Assembly (NCBI GenBank): GCA_026936325.1
Contig: JAPTHN010000001.1
Location: 131,479,138-131,543,137, forward strand
DNA length: 64,000 nucleotides
Source: Platynereis dumerilii
Taxonomy: Eukaryota > Annelida > Polychaeta > Phyllodocida > Nereididae
Reading direction: 5' to 3'
In this document: positions 33,695-44,339 of the stretch, piece by piece
How the letters are laid out: each line of letters begins with the position of its first letter
Position numbering within the stretch: position 1 is the first letter of the stretch
Notes under the pieces: model-generated
The model's database searches: none
Told to the model about the DNA's origin: nothing
The model's input: the letters and a program-made list of their open reading frames with translations, nothing else
Program-made: the position numbers and the translations under genes

Positions 33695-34483
33695 ATGAAA
33701 ATTGATGCTGTGAGAACTTCTGAAGGAGCCGTCACATCCCAGTTCACCGATTATCGCCCATCGTCGATCATGGCGGAAGCTGTCATTTGTATTGGTGATG
33801 AATGTTCTCGAGTGGAAAATAAGATTGACTTGTTACAATGTGTGTGGTGCTCCCGAAGTTATCATGTAGATTGTATAGGAGTTTTGAAGAAGGCAAAGTC
33901 GTTCCCATTTACATGCCTTGACTGCAGGAAACTTCCATCGAAAATAGACCGTATATTGACTGTTGTTGAAAATGTCATGACGAAGAATTGTGAGCTTGTT
34001 GGTCAGGTCAATGAGTTAAGAGACCTGGTCACCACACTTAGCCACACAAATTCCGAAATACTACAGGCCATGACAACGCTGAAAGAAGACAACAGGCAAC
34101 TTGTGGGAAATGTTACCAAAATCAGTGCTGACATGAACAAACTCTGTTGGAAATCATTTAGAGACCCAGGAAGGGAGGAAGGTATGCAGAGTGAAAACTG
34201 TGAAAGACAAGCGAAAGAACTGGTTTTAAGTGACTCCATGCTTAAATTTGTTGATGATGAAAAGCTGGTGGATACTAAACTTGTGACCATTCCAAGTGCT
34301 AGAACCGCAAGAATAAAAGAGGAGCTGGAGAAACCAGAATACCATGCTGCAAAATTTGACAGAGTCATTGTCATGCTAGGCACAAACAATCTTCAAAGTG
34401 CTACAGCTGACGATCAAGACAAAGCAGTCGACGATATTATAGAAAACTATGACAGTCTGATAAGCAGTGCCCAAGCTGTCTGA
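33695..34483 (+). pseudogene. CR1-like ORF1: PHD finger, coiled coil, esterase (N-terminal part)
   Basis: 262 codons. Residues 32-77 place C32, C37, C49, C52, H57, C60, C74 and C77 as a C4HC3 PHD-type zinc finger (core LLQCVWCSRSYHVDCIG). Residues about 84-150 are rich in heptad-spaced L/V/I and predicted coiled coil. Residues 175-185 read ELVLSDSMLKF, the nucleophile block of SGNH hydrolases (GDS here as SDS). Residues 224-233 read VIVMLGTNNL, the G-x-N block. The frame stops at 34481, but the next codons (EEVAISSVYAHDL) still fit the family, so the stop is a nonsense change. An ATG at 33770 (MAEAVICIG) gives a start nearer the finger and may be the true one. In the family this protein is thought to bind nucleic acid or lipid during retrotransposition. 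Confidence 0.85.
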
Positions 34484-34635
34484 GAAGAGGTGGCGATATC
34501 CAGTGTATATGCCCACGACTTGACACACCTGGAGAATTGGTTGCCCCGTTGAATACACATTTGGAAGATTAATGTTCAAGAAAGGGCTGTGATTTTATTG
34601 ATCACACTCAAACGTTCACTCTCGCAGATCAATCA

Positions 34636-34917
34636 GTGAATGACGGATACCTTGTGGATGGGGTCGGTCCACACTTAACGAAAGCTGGAATCAACAAGGT
34701 GGCAAAAAATCTGAAGCTTAAAACAAGTCAACATGTTAAAGATGTAACAAGGCTGTTCCAGAATCCTCGTCGGCCAAATGAAAACCCACGCCACCCAAAC
34801 GAAAACCCACGTCAGCTATCTGAACATACAATGTATAGACAAAACCGCAACATTCCTGGAGTTCGGTTTAATTACAACGGCTGTGTCCTCTGCAATGAGC
34901 GAGGACTTTCGTGCTAA
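34636..34917 (+). pseudogene. CR1-like ORF1: C-terminal part of esterase
   Basis: A frame shifted relative to the part above. It reads NDGYLVDGVGPHLTKAGINK, which holds the D-x-x-H catalytic block of SGNH hydrolases with two extra residues between D and H. A proline/asparagine-rich imperfect repeat (NPRRPNENPRHPNENPR) and a Cys pair (CVLCNERGLSC) near the end follow. It overlaps the start of the ORF2 frame by about 140 bases. Confidence 0.78.
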
Positions 34918-36019
34918 GCATGTCAAACAACTTCTTCTCGGTACTCTGAACATTAACAGTATTCGTTATAAATTTACATGTGTTACTCATGTTCTTGAGT
35001 TTTTAGACTTCTTAAGTGTTTTAGAAAGTAAAATTGACGATTCTTTCACAGACTCACAGTTCAATGTAAAAGGTTTCAACCTGTATAGACAAGATTCCAC
35101 TGCAACCAGTGGAGGAATTATGACGTGGATCAGAAATGATATTGCTAACTCTAGAAGATGTGACGTTGAATTTAACAACATGAATATACAGTCCCTTTGT
35201 GTTGAATTGAATGTTAAAAATGAGAAATGGTTCATTGTATCTCTGTATAGATTACCTAATGCTGATCTAAGAATGTTCGTCAATTATGTTTCACGTATGT
35301 TTGACAAAATGTTCTCTGAAAGTAATATGATTATTGTAATGGGTGATATCAATGTGAATATGTTACTTTCCGACAGCAAATCAGCCTCTGTTAATGAGCT
35401 TATGAGTATCTATAATTTTACTAATTTAGTCAAAACTGCTACATGCTTTAAAGGAGAATGTCCTAGCTTACTTGATGTAGCTTTTGTTACAAATCGTTAC
35501 AGATTTAGTGGTTATCTTAATTTCAACTGTGGTTTAAGTGATTTTCATAATTTGATTGTAGTTAGTAGTAAGATTCAAGTTCCTAAGGTGAAACCAAAAA
35601 TTGTACAATATAGGAGTTACAAGAAGTTTTGTGAAGATGATTATAAAGCTGATATTAGCAGGATACCGTTTCATGTTACTGAATTGTTTAATGATATTGA
35701 TGATAAACTTTGGGCTTATAATGAATTGATCACTGATGTCGTTAACAAGCATGCACCTTTGAAGAAAAAATATGTTAAAAATAATTCTGCCCATATGAAC
35801 AGTAAACTGAAAAAGGTGATGTATCAAAAACGAATGGCTCAGAATAGCTACTGGAGAAATAAGGGTGATAGAAGTAAATGGGAAAATTATAGAAAAAAGA
35901 GAAATGAATTTGTTAAGATTAATAGAGAATCTCGCATAAATTACTTTAAAGATCGCTGCAAAGAGGGGGTTAGCAGCAAAACTTTCTTGGCAGACAGTCA
36001 AACCATATTTGTCCAATAA
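34778..36019 (+). pseudogene. CR1-like ORF2: APE-type endonuclease domain
   Basis: 413 codons, one open frame. Residues 54-66 read LGTLNINSIRYKF, matching the start of APE endonucleases (LNxRSxxNK type). VLESKID at residues 81-87 holds the metal-binding E. WFIVSLYRLPN is at 151-161, IIVMGDINVN (D-x-N) at 185-194 and GLSDFHNLI (S-D-H block, with F inserted) at 252-260. The endonuclease nicks the target for target-primed reverse transcription. Residues 270-413 are the lysine-rich linker towards the RT. The first about 40 residues overlap ORF1 and are probably not used. The frame is lost at about 36.0 kb, where the reading continues at 36009-36272. Confidence 0.88.
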
Positions 36020-36272
36020 GAATACTCAACAATCTAGTATAATGCTGCGTGAAGGTAATAATATTGTAACAGAATCTCCAGATATTGCAAATGTATTTAA
36101 TGAATATTTTTCTACAGTTACTGATGATATTGGTATAAATGAAAACCTGGGTGACCATACAATCTCTGATATTAAAGAATTTTACCAAGATCATGAAAGT
36201 GTTAAAATGATCAAGGAAAGAAATGTACCAAATGACTTTAAAATGGTTCATCACCGTTCATGTCACTATTAA
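36009..36272 (+). pseudogene. CR1-like ORF2: linker before RT
   Basis: An 87-codon frame reading GNNIVTESPDIANVFNEYFS, the N-F-N-x-Y-F box that precedes RT in CR1 and L2 elements. It joins neither neighbour in frame. Confidence 0.75.
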
Positions 36273-37008
36273 GGATATGAGTAAAATGCTCTCTACTCTT
36301 GATTGTAAGAAATCTATTGGCTATGACAAACTACCTCCAAAAGTACTTAAGATGGCAGCAAAGGAGTTAGCTCCATCGCTCAGCTCCATGGTAAATGAGG
36401 TTATTGATACAGGTCATTTTCCAAACGGACTTAAGCTAGCTGAAATTTCCCCTATTTTTAAGAAAGAAAATATGTTAGATAAGACAAAGTATAGACCTGT
36501 TAGCATTTTAACCAGTATTTCGAAGATTTTTGAAAAAGTCTTAGACCAACAATTTAGTTCTCATTTTTACAAATATGTTGCAGGAAAATTATCAGCTTAC
36601 AGAAAGTGTCACAGCACACAGAGTGTTTTGATTAAAGTGATTGAAGATGTTAAGTCTGCATTAGATAAAGGTGAATATGCTGGCACAATTCTAACGGACC
36701 TTACAAAGGCATTTGATGTTATCCCTCATGGCCTTACAATTGCTAAAATGAATGCGTATGGATATGATGATGCTGTTATTCAGTTGTTCTATAGCTATTT
36801 AACAGAAAGAAAACAAAGAGTTAAAGTCGATAATGTAAGAAGCACATGGCCTACTTTGTTTAATGTCTTTATAAATGACGTATTTTATACTATGAATGAC
36901 TATTGTTTGTATAATTACGCAGATGACAATACTGTTTCTTGTTTTGCAAATTCTGCAAGTGAACTAAAGAGTAGTTTGGAATTATGTGGTAATATTTTAA
37001 CTGACTAA
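36223..37008 (+). pseudogene. CR1-like ORF2: reverse transcriptase
   Basis: 261 codons. SIGYDKLPPKVLKMA (about residues 31-45) opens the fingers. KLAEISPIFKK and YRPVSILTSISKIFE follow. Motif A is ILTDLTKAFDVIPH. Motif B (G-x-PQG) is missing: VDNVRSTW runs straight into PTLFNVFINDV, a deletion of a few dozen codons or less. Motif C YNYADDNTVSCF lies at about 36910-36945 (YADD codons 36916-36927). With motif B gone the polymerase cannot be active. A stop follows at 37006, and the thumb continues nearby in a different frame. Confidence 0.9.
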
Positions 37009-37013
37009 ATGGA

Positions 37014-37421
37014 ATGAAAGCGAATCCTGAAAAATATCAGGCAAAATATCAGGCAATTATATTTGGAAACAAAGTTGATAAACCCACTTCACTGTGTATT
37101 AAAGGAAATTTAGTTGATTGTCAAAGTACTGTAAAACTTTTGGGTATTAACATTGATGAAGTAATGTCGTTCAATGAACACCTTCGTGTAATATGTAAAA
37201 ATGCTGGAAGGCAGATAAATGCAATGATGCGCCTATCCAATGTACTAGACACCGAAGTAAAAGAGTCTATCTGTAAGGCATTTATTCAAAGTAATTTCAG
37301 TTACTGTCCTGTGGTTTGGATTATAAGTAACATCAAAAATATTGCTAAATTGGAGAAGATTCAGTATAGAGCTTTAAATTTGTTTATAATGATTTTAATG
37401 AGAGTTATGAAAACTTACTAA
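37014..37421 (+). pseudogene. CR1-like ORF2: thumb
   Basis: 135 codons: ANPEKYQA (the N-P-x-K box, with a small duplication KYQAKYQA), then VKLLGINIDEVMSFNEHL and FIQSNFSYCPVVWI. It is the expected continuation of the RT. Confidence 0.85.
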
Positions 37422-37453
37422 AGAAAAGTAAGACATTGTCTATTTCTGTTTAA

Positions 37454-37777
37454 ATGATGCACTGTATTACTGTCGAAGTTTTCAAATGTTTAAATGATAT
37501 TGCCCCTGTGTATCTCAGAGACATGTTTCTGAGACATGAAACAAATTATAGTTCGAGACGTGCAAACAAAGTTATTCAAGGCAGGTTCAATACTTATAAA
37601 TATGGTTATTATACTTTCAGATATCTTGGTGCTAAATTATGGAACTGTATGCCAAACGAAATCAAATGTACTATTTCTGTTAAAGATTTTAAAGAAAAGT
37701 TGATGAAGTGGGACGATTGTTCATGTCTTTGTAAAGTATACACAACTGATAATAGAATCAAAGTTTTTCAAGAATGA
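37454..37777 (+). pseudogene. CR1-like ORF2: C-terminus
   Basis: 107 codons: VEVFKCLNDIAPVYLRDMF, then YYTFRYLGAKLWNCMPNEIK and FKEKLMKWD. This is the usual C-terminal order (LN-x-P-x-YL, G-x-x-LWN-x-P, FK-x-x-L). The stop is followed about 130 bp later by the ATTGTT tail. Confidence 0.85.
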
Positions 37778-37946
37778 ATTGTTTCTCTCTGTCTGTAAGG
37801 AATCATTGCCAGTTTTTATTTTTGTTGATTTTAGTTTTTTGTTTTTTATCACTCTCGTCATGTAATAGCTATCAGCTAATGTTCCTCTTTTATTGTAAAC
37901 CATGACGCTAAATAAATTTTATTGTTATTGTTATCGTTATTGTTAC

Positions 37947-38366
37947 ACTGCCAGTTGTATAATTAATTTTACCTGATAAAAGTCACACAAAAGATTCTAA
38001 TGTGTCCCAACTTTTTCCAAAGGTCTTAGAGATATGAGATATGACAAAAAACTCAATGATATATCACTTTATCTATCATGTAAATCATGAAAGCTTTTTC
38101 ATGACTCTCTGTGACTTGCGTGAGAACTATTGTTTTAGCCTCAAGTTTTTCTTTATACTGTATACCCTGATTGGCAGAACAAACCCTTAATGACCACATA
38201 TCGTTTTAAGTTATATGTTTATTAAAACTGTAAGTTGACTTAAATATACACTGTAAATATAAATTATGTGAATAAGTAAATTTTTTAGAAACAGAAAGTA
38301 AATGTATGATTATACTTAAAAGGTTAAAAATTATATAAACAATAGGACTAAAAATTACTATATATT
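37947..38366. other. spacer
   Basis: AT-rich, no feature recognised. Confidence 0.4.
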
Positions 38367-38444
38367 ATTCTAACATCTTGTGCCTCACTGATGTCATAAG
38401 TAAGATAATATATATGACCTCAGTGAGGCACAAGATGTTAGAAT
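38367..38444. repeat. 32-bp-arm foldback, one mismatch
   Basis: Arms 38367-38398 and 38413-38444, loop AGTAAGATAATATA. The left arm ends in CACTGATGTCATA (TGATGTCA). The right arm ends just before LINE sequence. Confidence 0.93.
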
Positions 38445-38451
38445 TAAAAAG

Positions 38452-39125
38452 TGTGACATGTTCGGGCGTGTTAACACTGTTATAGCCACCTTCTCAATGT
38501 GCTCATTTGTATGGAAGTGTCATATGGAATTTTAGTGATGAATCAGTTAATGAATATGTGGTTGCGTGGAACAGATCGGTTAGGCGATTGTTCAATTTGC
38601 CTCCAATGACACATACTAGATATTTACCTCATGTATTAGAGACTCCGGAAGTTTTAGATCAGATATATGGAAGATTCCTAAGAATGTGTCATAGTATGGA
38701 GAGTAGTAAAAATGTTAAAGTTAAACATTTATTTAAAGTATGCATGTCATCAGCTAGATCAATTGTACGTAGAAATCTTAGGGCTATAGAACTTAGACTT
38801 GATGTACGATTCTGTAAGATGTTGAGCAATGGTGTGAGTTTATTGAAGAAGAAATACCGAGTAGATGCTACAGTCTGTGATAGAATAGCTTTGAGTGTTA
38901 TACAAGAGCTGCGAGATGCTACAGGCAGCCTAGTCTTGATTCCTGGTTTTACTGAGATCTGTGATTTTATTAACTTTGCTTGTACTCTTTAATGTTTTTA
39001 TATTGTTAAGTTTTTATCATTATATATATTAGCCTATACATGATTTTATATACTGAATTTCAACATGTCTAAACCTTTTATATGTAAATGTGAAAGTGTT
39101 TGAATAAAATATTATATATATTAGT
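38452..39125 (+). mobile_element. LINE 3' end, RT C-terminal domain
   Basis: The 161-codon frame at 38507-38992 reads MYGSVIWNF, then WNRSVRRLFNLPPMTHTRYL and LDQIYGRFLRMCHSM. This is the W-R-x-x-x-R-x-x-x-LP-x-x-TH-x-x-x-L block found at the C-terminus of many animal LINE polymerases that code for their own thumb in this form. Preceding bases (about 38452) give FGRVNTVIATFSMC in another frame, so one slip lies near 38.5 kb. The 3' region ends in AATAAAATATTATATATAT at about 39100-39125. It is a different lineage from the CR1-like copy beside it. Confidence 0.82.
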
Positions 39126-39259
39126 AGTTTGTTATACAATAAGGTACAAAGCTGTTAGCTTATCGGTTTGTATGGCACAGAACAGATTCATAATGGTTAT
39201 AAGCACGAATATCATAGATCCTGTTCCTTTGATCGGGTAAAAATCTAAGGTGGCCAATG
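39126..39259. other. spacer
   Basis: No feature recognised. Confidence 0.3.
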
Positions 39260-40129
39260 GCCATAGTCATTTCCTCTTAAATATTTTCAATTTTACACAA
39301 AACACGTCAACTGTTTGATTGTGTATGTGTGTGGCACTATGATAAACCCAAGGAGAACAATTTTTTGCAGCAATGTCAAATGCAAGTAACATATTTTTTA
39401 TTACAATTTCTCCAAAAGAGATATGGAAATGTTATTTATTTGTCAAATTTGGCCAAGCTGCTTCAGTTCTTTATTCCGTCTGGACGACCCTCAGACTTCT
39501 TTTGATCTTCTCCAGACTCTACACAGTCCAGAAAATGTTGCACACCACCCACTGGTCTATCTGATTGGAGCAAGACTGACAACAGAAGCAGAAATACAGT
39601 TTTCCAGGAAGTTTGGTTTGGTATCTTATTTGATGTCAAAGAAGTTTTTCTTGTCATTCCATTGCTGGAATTTTGTGCTTCTTTCTTTTTTATCAGAAAT
39701 ATTCTATGGAAAAGCAATAATGGTTTTCTTATTTGGGCCCAGCATGTTCTGCATACACTGCGGTATATTTGTAGGGTCACCCAGTGGTTACTGCAAAGAA
39801 AGATTTTAGTGGGCTGAGTTTTTGTCACAGACACCAGCCAGGTGCCCTGTAATCCAGTCATTGGATCTGCTAATTCATGCCACACTCCCAGGCCCTCTAG
39901 TTGAGTTGTCAACATCATCTGACCATTTTCTCACCAGCACTTACATGCAAGTATTAGACTTGTCATGCTCAACGTATAGTCTGCAAAGAGGCAATGACTA
40001 TCCTTTTCATGCTGCTGGTTGGAACACAAGGCAACATGAGCAGGCTCAGCCTTCAGGAATTTCCAGGCTTGTAGAATATAGATGATAAGATGACAGTCAG
40101 TCATTAAAAGGTCAAACTACCCAATCCAG
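39260..40129. repeat. start of unit II (paralogous to 51235-51660 and about 2390-2512)
   Basis: GTCAAATGCAAGT, ATATGGAAATGT, CAAGCTGCTTCAGTTCTTTA and GACTGACAACAGAAGCAG recur at 51345-51590 in order. The right part (39840-39920) holds CCAGGTGCCCTGTAATC and CCAGGCCCTCTA, also seen in the F block at 20566 and 46612. Frames of up to 151 codons here are broken in the other copies. Confidence 0.9.
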
Positions 40130-40705
40130 CCATGATAAGCTCACATTAGCCTCAGAACTGTAAACAACTCTCATGTTGCATGATTCCACAACACAAGGCG
40201 TCTGAGCGGCTCAGCCTGTTGTCCTATTCAATTACCAGGAACAGCTTTCTGCGTCATCCCTTTAAATATTTACTTGGTGGTGGGGGATAGTTGTCCTAAT
40301 CTTTCAACAACAGTAGAATCATAAACCTTGCAGACCTTGCATAAAGATGGCTGTCTATACAGAGTGTCATAATTGTCATGGAAGAGATTTATGAGACTCA
40401 TAGTTTGACAAGGAGCAAATTATGAGACACACGCAATGTCAGCCCTCTGCCAAGTGCACTCAGTGGAAACCTTCGTGTTTATAAGGTATTGCTGGTAAGG
40501 AGGAAGAGAATTATTCCAGTTGGGCAATGGAGTTGGCTGCCTTATCCACAGCCCTTGAGCCTCTACTCTCCTGCACTGGCCCAGTTGTAACGGACTCTCA
40601 ATGGGGCTTTTTGGCTCTTGACCACCTTTTCATACCAAGAAATGTGGAAATCAAGCAAAAGTACTGCATACTACACTGGCAATATTGTTGCATCTTTCAA
40701 ATAGG
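40130..40705. repeat. A block, unit II (paralogous to 4280-4845)
   Basis: See the unit I copy. Here the frame ATGGAGTTGGCTGCC is open for 64 codons (40527-40721), but it is not conserved in the other copies. Confidence 0.88.
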
Positions 40706-40985
40706 GTTAAACCTAAGGTAATATGTGTGAGAATTCAAATTTAAACATAACACCTCTGACATTTTGCCTCTATGTCCATTGATGCATTTGACAATTGTGA
40801 TTAATTGCAATATAGAGAGAGAGGCACTGTAATTTGGAGTATGTCACAGGGAGATAAGGCATTTGGGATGGCAAAGGAATGGGTTGAGCTGGATGTTTTG
40901 CAGGGTGCAATGATCAATCACCAATTTGTGGCCCTGTATTCTAGGCAGTTCTGCACATTGAAATGGTTGTGAAATTAGTCCAAGT
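40706..40985. other. spacer where unit I carries a foldback
   Basis: No feature. The corresponding place in unit I has the 4.9-5.4 kb foldback segment. Confidence 0.4.
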
Positions 40986-41230
40986 CTACATCTGTGTTGA
41001 GTCTGATAAAGATTCTTTGATTACTATGCCCAGATGGACAAAGAAAAAGAAAAGCTCCAACTTGATCCAACTCGATCTCTCAGACGCAGTGGCTACCAAA
41101 TTTGCCCCAACACATTTACTCACAAGAAGACATGTATCAATATGCTCTGCACCGCTAGCAGCACACCAGGCTCTCCTGCATATTATGTACAAGATACATA
41201 ATTATTGATACATGCATTGTATATGCTTTT
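40986..41230. repeat. block shared with 5450-5625
   Basis: TATGCCCAGATGGACAAAGA and AAAGCTCCAACTTGATC match unit I. Confidence 0.85.
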
Positions 41231-41276
41231 AAAAAAGATCTCTTATTTTTGAGGTCACGACGCCTCCTGTTATAAT

Positions 41277-41806
41277 ATAACTAGTTTTAATCACATGGCG
41301 ACCTTTCTTCTACCTTAAGTTGAAATTACACTCAGGCACAGAAAATATCCCCACAAATTACCATCTCATGAATGAGTGGCGTGTAGAAGGGTGGCTGTAA
41401 TGTGGGGACCACTGTGGTCGTAACATAGCGTTTATTGGAATTATTTCTTGTTAAGACTGGCTGTCTATATACTTCCTGGGTCATGGCGGTGTTTGCATTT
41501 TTCATGTGACAAAATGACAATACCCGAGAGACTTCTCATGCTTGTTGACAACACTATATGTATGTCTCAAAATAATGGAATATAATTCAAACTTCATACT
41601 CTTGAAGAATAAGTCTTTGAAATCAAAGATAATCCAACAGCTGTAGAATTTCAGTAACAAGTGACCCATTAAAATAATTCGAAACTGTAAGTCAAAGTTT
41701 TCTGTTTCTGCTCTCCCTATTTTTCGTTTTCAGATACGCAGAATGAATAAACATCTGAACTTCAACTTCAACTCAAGACAGAAGAGGACATTTCTCTCTA
41801 TATTTT
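41277..41806 (+). repeat. R block and flank, orientation opposite to unit I
   Basis: Its reverse complement matches 5895-6386. The R part here has the same orientation as the copies at 3.7, 21.1 and 47.6 kb, suggesting that the inversion happened in unit I. Confidence 0.87.
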
Positions 41807-41860
41807 TTGAGGCGATGCATCAGCCCCTCGCTGATATATATTTATTGACTCTATATTATG

Positions 41861-42450
41861 AGGTTATATCATGGGTGGGGGCAGTATATCCCTAGTATAG
41901 TCACCTGAGACCCAGTATATCCCGAGACCTGAAGGGTCGAGGGATATACTGGGTCGAGGGTGACTATACAGGGATATACTGCCCACACCCATGATGTAAC
42001 CTTTTTATCCCATGTCTTTTTTATTTTAATACTTTTATTTTATATCAATGCAAAACAGTTTGAAACACTTAATGTGAATGCAGTTGTGCTACAAAAAAAA
42101 TCAATAATCTTAATTTGTTGTACTTAATTGCCTTAAATCATAACAATCAAAAAAGATGCTGGCTTGTTATGTTAATAAGCATGGTGTACAGAGGGTCATG
42201 TACAACGTCTTTTTGTTGATTGTGGTATGCAAATGAGGCAATGCTGTTTTCTGATTTGCCAGTTTCAGTATATCCCTGCCATCTAATGAATAAATTAGTA
42301 TAGCCCTCTTAGCTAATTTATTGAAAAGCTCTGATTGGGTGTACTGATATTTGTCCCTCTTGATACCCACATATTTCCCTCTCTTATTTGTTATTTACCA
42401 GGGAAAACCTCAGTATCAGGGAGAAAAGTTTGCTAGACACGGGATAAGGA
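41861..42450. mobile_element. foldback-type insertion, probable 7-8 bp TSD
   Basis: Starts with a long hairpin: arms about 41862-41929 and 41935-42001, with AGTATATCCC and GGGATATACT words and a CCGAGACC/GGTCGAGG apex. Unique sequence then runs to AGACACGGGATAAGGA. TATTATG lies on both sides (41854-41860, 42452-42458). The related sequence at 50115-50390 runs straight through this point without the insert. The inverted words TTATCCCATGTCT (about 42006) and AGACACGGGATAA (about 42436) suggest a second pair of ends. No coding sequence. Confidence 0.7.
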
Positions 42451-42700
42451 CTATTATGGAGCCACTCGCCTCTGTATAGCGGAGTACAGGACTCCCGACA
42501 GGAGGCCAGAGCCCAGAGGCCAAAATTGGAAATTCAGGCTGTGTTGAATCGTCAGCAGATTCAAGGGCTGGCGTCATACCTAGTAAAATGTGGACGGACC
42601 AAATTTGAGGACCGGCGGGCTGCGGAATTTCGTAATAACACGCGGATGCACAGTTGTGGAACGGGACGCTTTTTGCGGGATCGGCCGTAATTTAATGAGG
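42451..42700. repeat. GC-richer repeat shared with 50115-50390
   Basis: CTCCCGACAGGAGGCCAGAG, GTGTTGAATCGTC and CGGGCTGCGGAATTTCGTAA-like words recur at 50190-50330. Its left part lies at 41815-41860, before the insertion. Confidence 0.85.
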
Positions 42701-42929
42701 ATAGGGCCAAATATGTGGAACAAGCTGAATTTGCTTTAAAAATCGCCTCTATTTTTTTTTGAAAAAATTTTCTTGTTATATTTAGGAGGACACGATCTCA
42801 ACTGGAAATTGATTGAGCAGTTTTCAAACAAGATGGATTGAAAGACATGGAATGGTTGATGGTGGCGCCATTCATAACACCAAAATTAGTCAAACTCCCA
42901 CTGCATGGGTATGAAGTGCCTAAGAACAT

Positions 42930-43890
42930 ATACTGTCCTATATCGTAAAGGGCCACGTAGATATGATTCAGTAAATGTTTTACTGAAAGCACCCTATCAA
43001 GAAATGTGAAACTTTTATTTGAGTGCTGTACATAGCCCTGGTTTGAATATCATAGCTTTTATTTGCGGGTGCCATAATTATTAAGCATACTAGGCTTGTT
43101 CATCATCTGTTGCTTTTTATTTATAATCCTTACCTGAAGATAAAACCGTACTGCAGTTCCATTTGTGCTTGCTGATTATTAGGTCCGCTGTGGGACAGGC
43201 ATAACGTTTTCAATTACGTGTGTCTGTCCTTCTATCCATCCGACTGTCCGTCCGTTTTTCGTGATTGAGGAAAAACCACTATGCACTTTAAAATGAAACT
43301 AGGCAGGATTTTTGCATTCACTAAAACGAAGAACTGATTTGATTTTGGTAAAGATCTGCACATTGAAAACAGGGAAGGAATGCAAATATGAAGCTGAAAG
43401 AAGAATTATAGACCTATGCAGACAAAGTTACAGAACACTGCACTACTGGTCTTGGCGCTATGGACGCACATAATTGCAATTCCAAATTGCGAATATCTCG
43501 GTCCCTATTTTAAAAAACCACATCAATGTAATTTATACAATGGGAAACATTTGTTTGGCAGCTTTTCAATATTGTACTATAGGGGTGTAAAATAGCAGTA
43601 GGCATCGCAAATTTCATATCACTCTCAGGTTTACCAAAGCGTTTGATGTCAAAACACACAAGAAAAGGGTGACTGGAATAAGCACACTGAAGAGTGCTAC
43701 CAAATTTGACCTCCCAGCCATGGAAATAATCAGCCATCTGAAGCCTTGATGGACCTCATAAACAGTCACTTGAAACTATGATCCTGAAATGTTAGCACAA
43801 CAAAACTGAGCTTGCAATTAGCAAATTGAGTGGAATAAATCAATATGACGTGAACCAAGAGAGCCATTGTTATAGCATTGTGGCAAGTTT
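42930..43890. repeat. B block, unit II (paralogous to 7250-8170)
   Basis: Colinear with the unit I copy. No conserved frame. Confidence 0.9.
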
Positions 43891-44339
43891 TGACGCCACA
43901 TGCTGATGTTGATTTTTCACTAAAGATGCCTGGTAAGCAATGAGTCAATGGGTAGAATGAAAATATTTGTTGGTGGATCAGCTGTTATGCAGCATCGAGA
44001 AAATATACTATAAAGGGCTTTGTTGGAATATCTGTGTAAAAACGCTTTGTTCCAGCTCTCCTTGTTTGCCTGTCATATTACTTTACATTGTTTCAAATAT
44101 GATTACGGTCACATCATTTTAAGGCCATAGCATTAGATTAATTATTGTTATGTAAGACAGTGACGTTCAAGTTGGAAAAAGCCGCAAAGTAGAGATGGCA
44201 TGTGGTGCAGGGGTGACAGGGAGAGCAGTAAGACATGGGACAGTGGAACAAATCCTTATGCATCCGAGTGGTATTGTCTATAAGTTTCCCTCTTTGGTAT
44301 TTGACATTAACCAGACAAGTGAAAGGTTGACCTCTATCT
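43891..44339. other. spacer
   Basis: No feature recognised. Confidence 0.35.

Larger units (their letters stand above)
33345..37946 (+). mobile_element. CR1-like LINE, near full length but broken
   Basis: Order from 5': leader, ORF1 with a PHD finger, coiled coil and SGNH esterase (33695 to about 34917), ORF2 with APE endonuclease (about 34925-35560), linker, RT (about 36220-37010) and thumb/C-terminus (37014-37777). Then come a short 3' untranslated region and ATTGTT tandem units at about 37915-37946. Esterase-bearing ORF1 with a PHD finger is a known CR1 arrangement. The 5' edge is not defined, but the mariner-type element at 33340 limits it. Confidence 0.9.

Noticed and set aside
39423-39809. 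128-codon frame partly shared with 51284-51568
   Set aside because: The shared part ends in different frames and stops in each copy, and the third copy near 2.4 kb has several stops.
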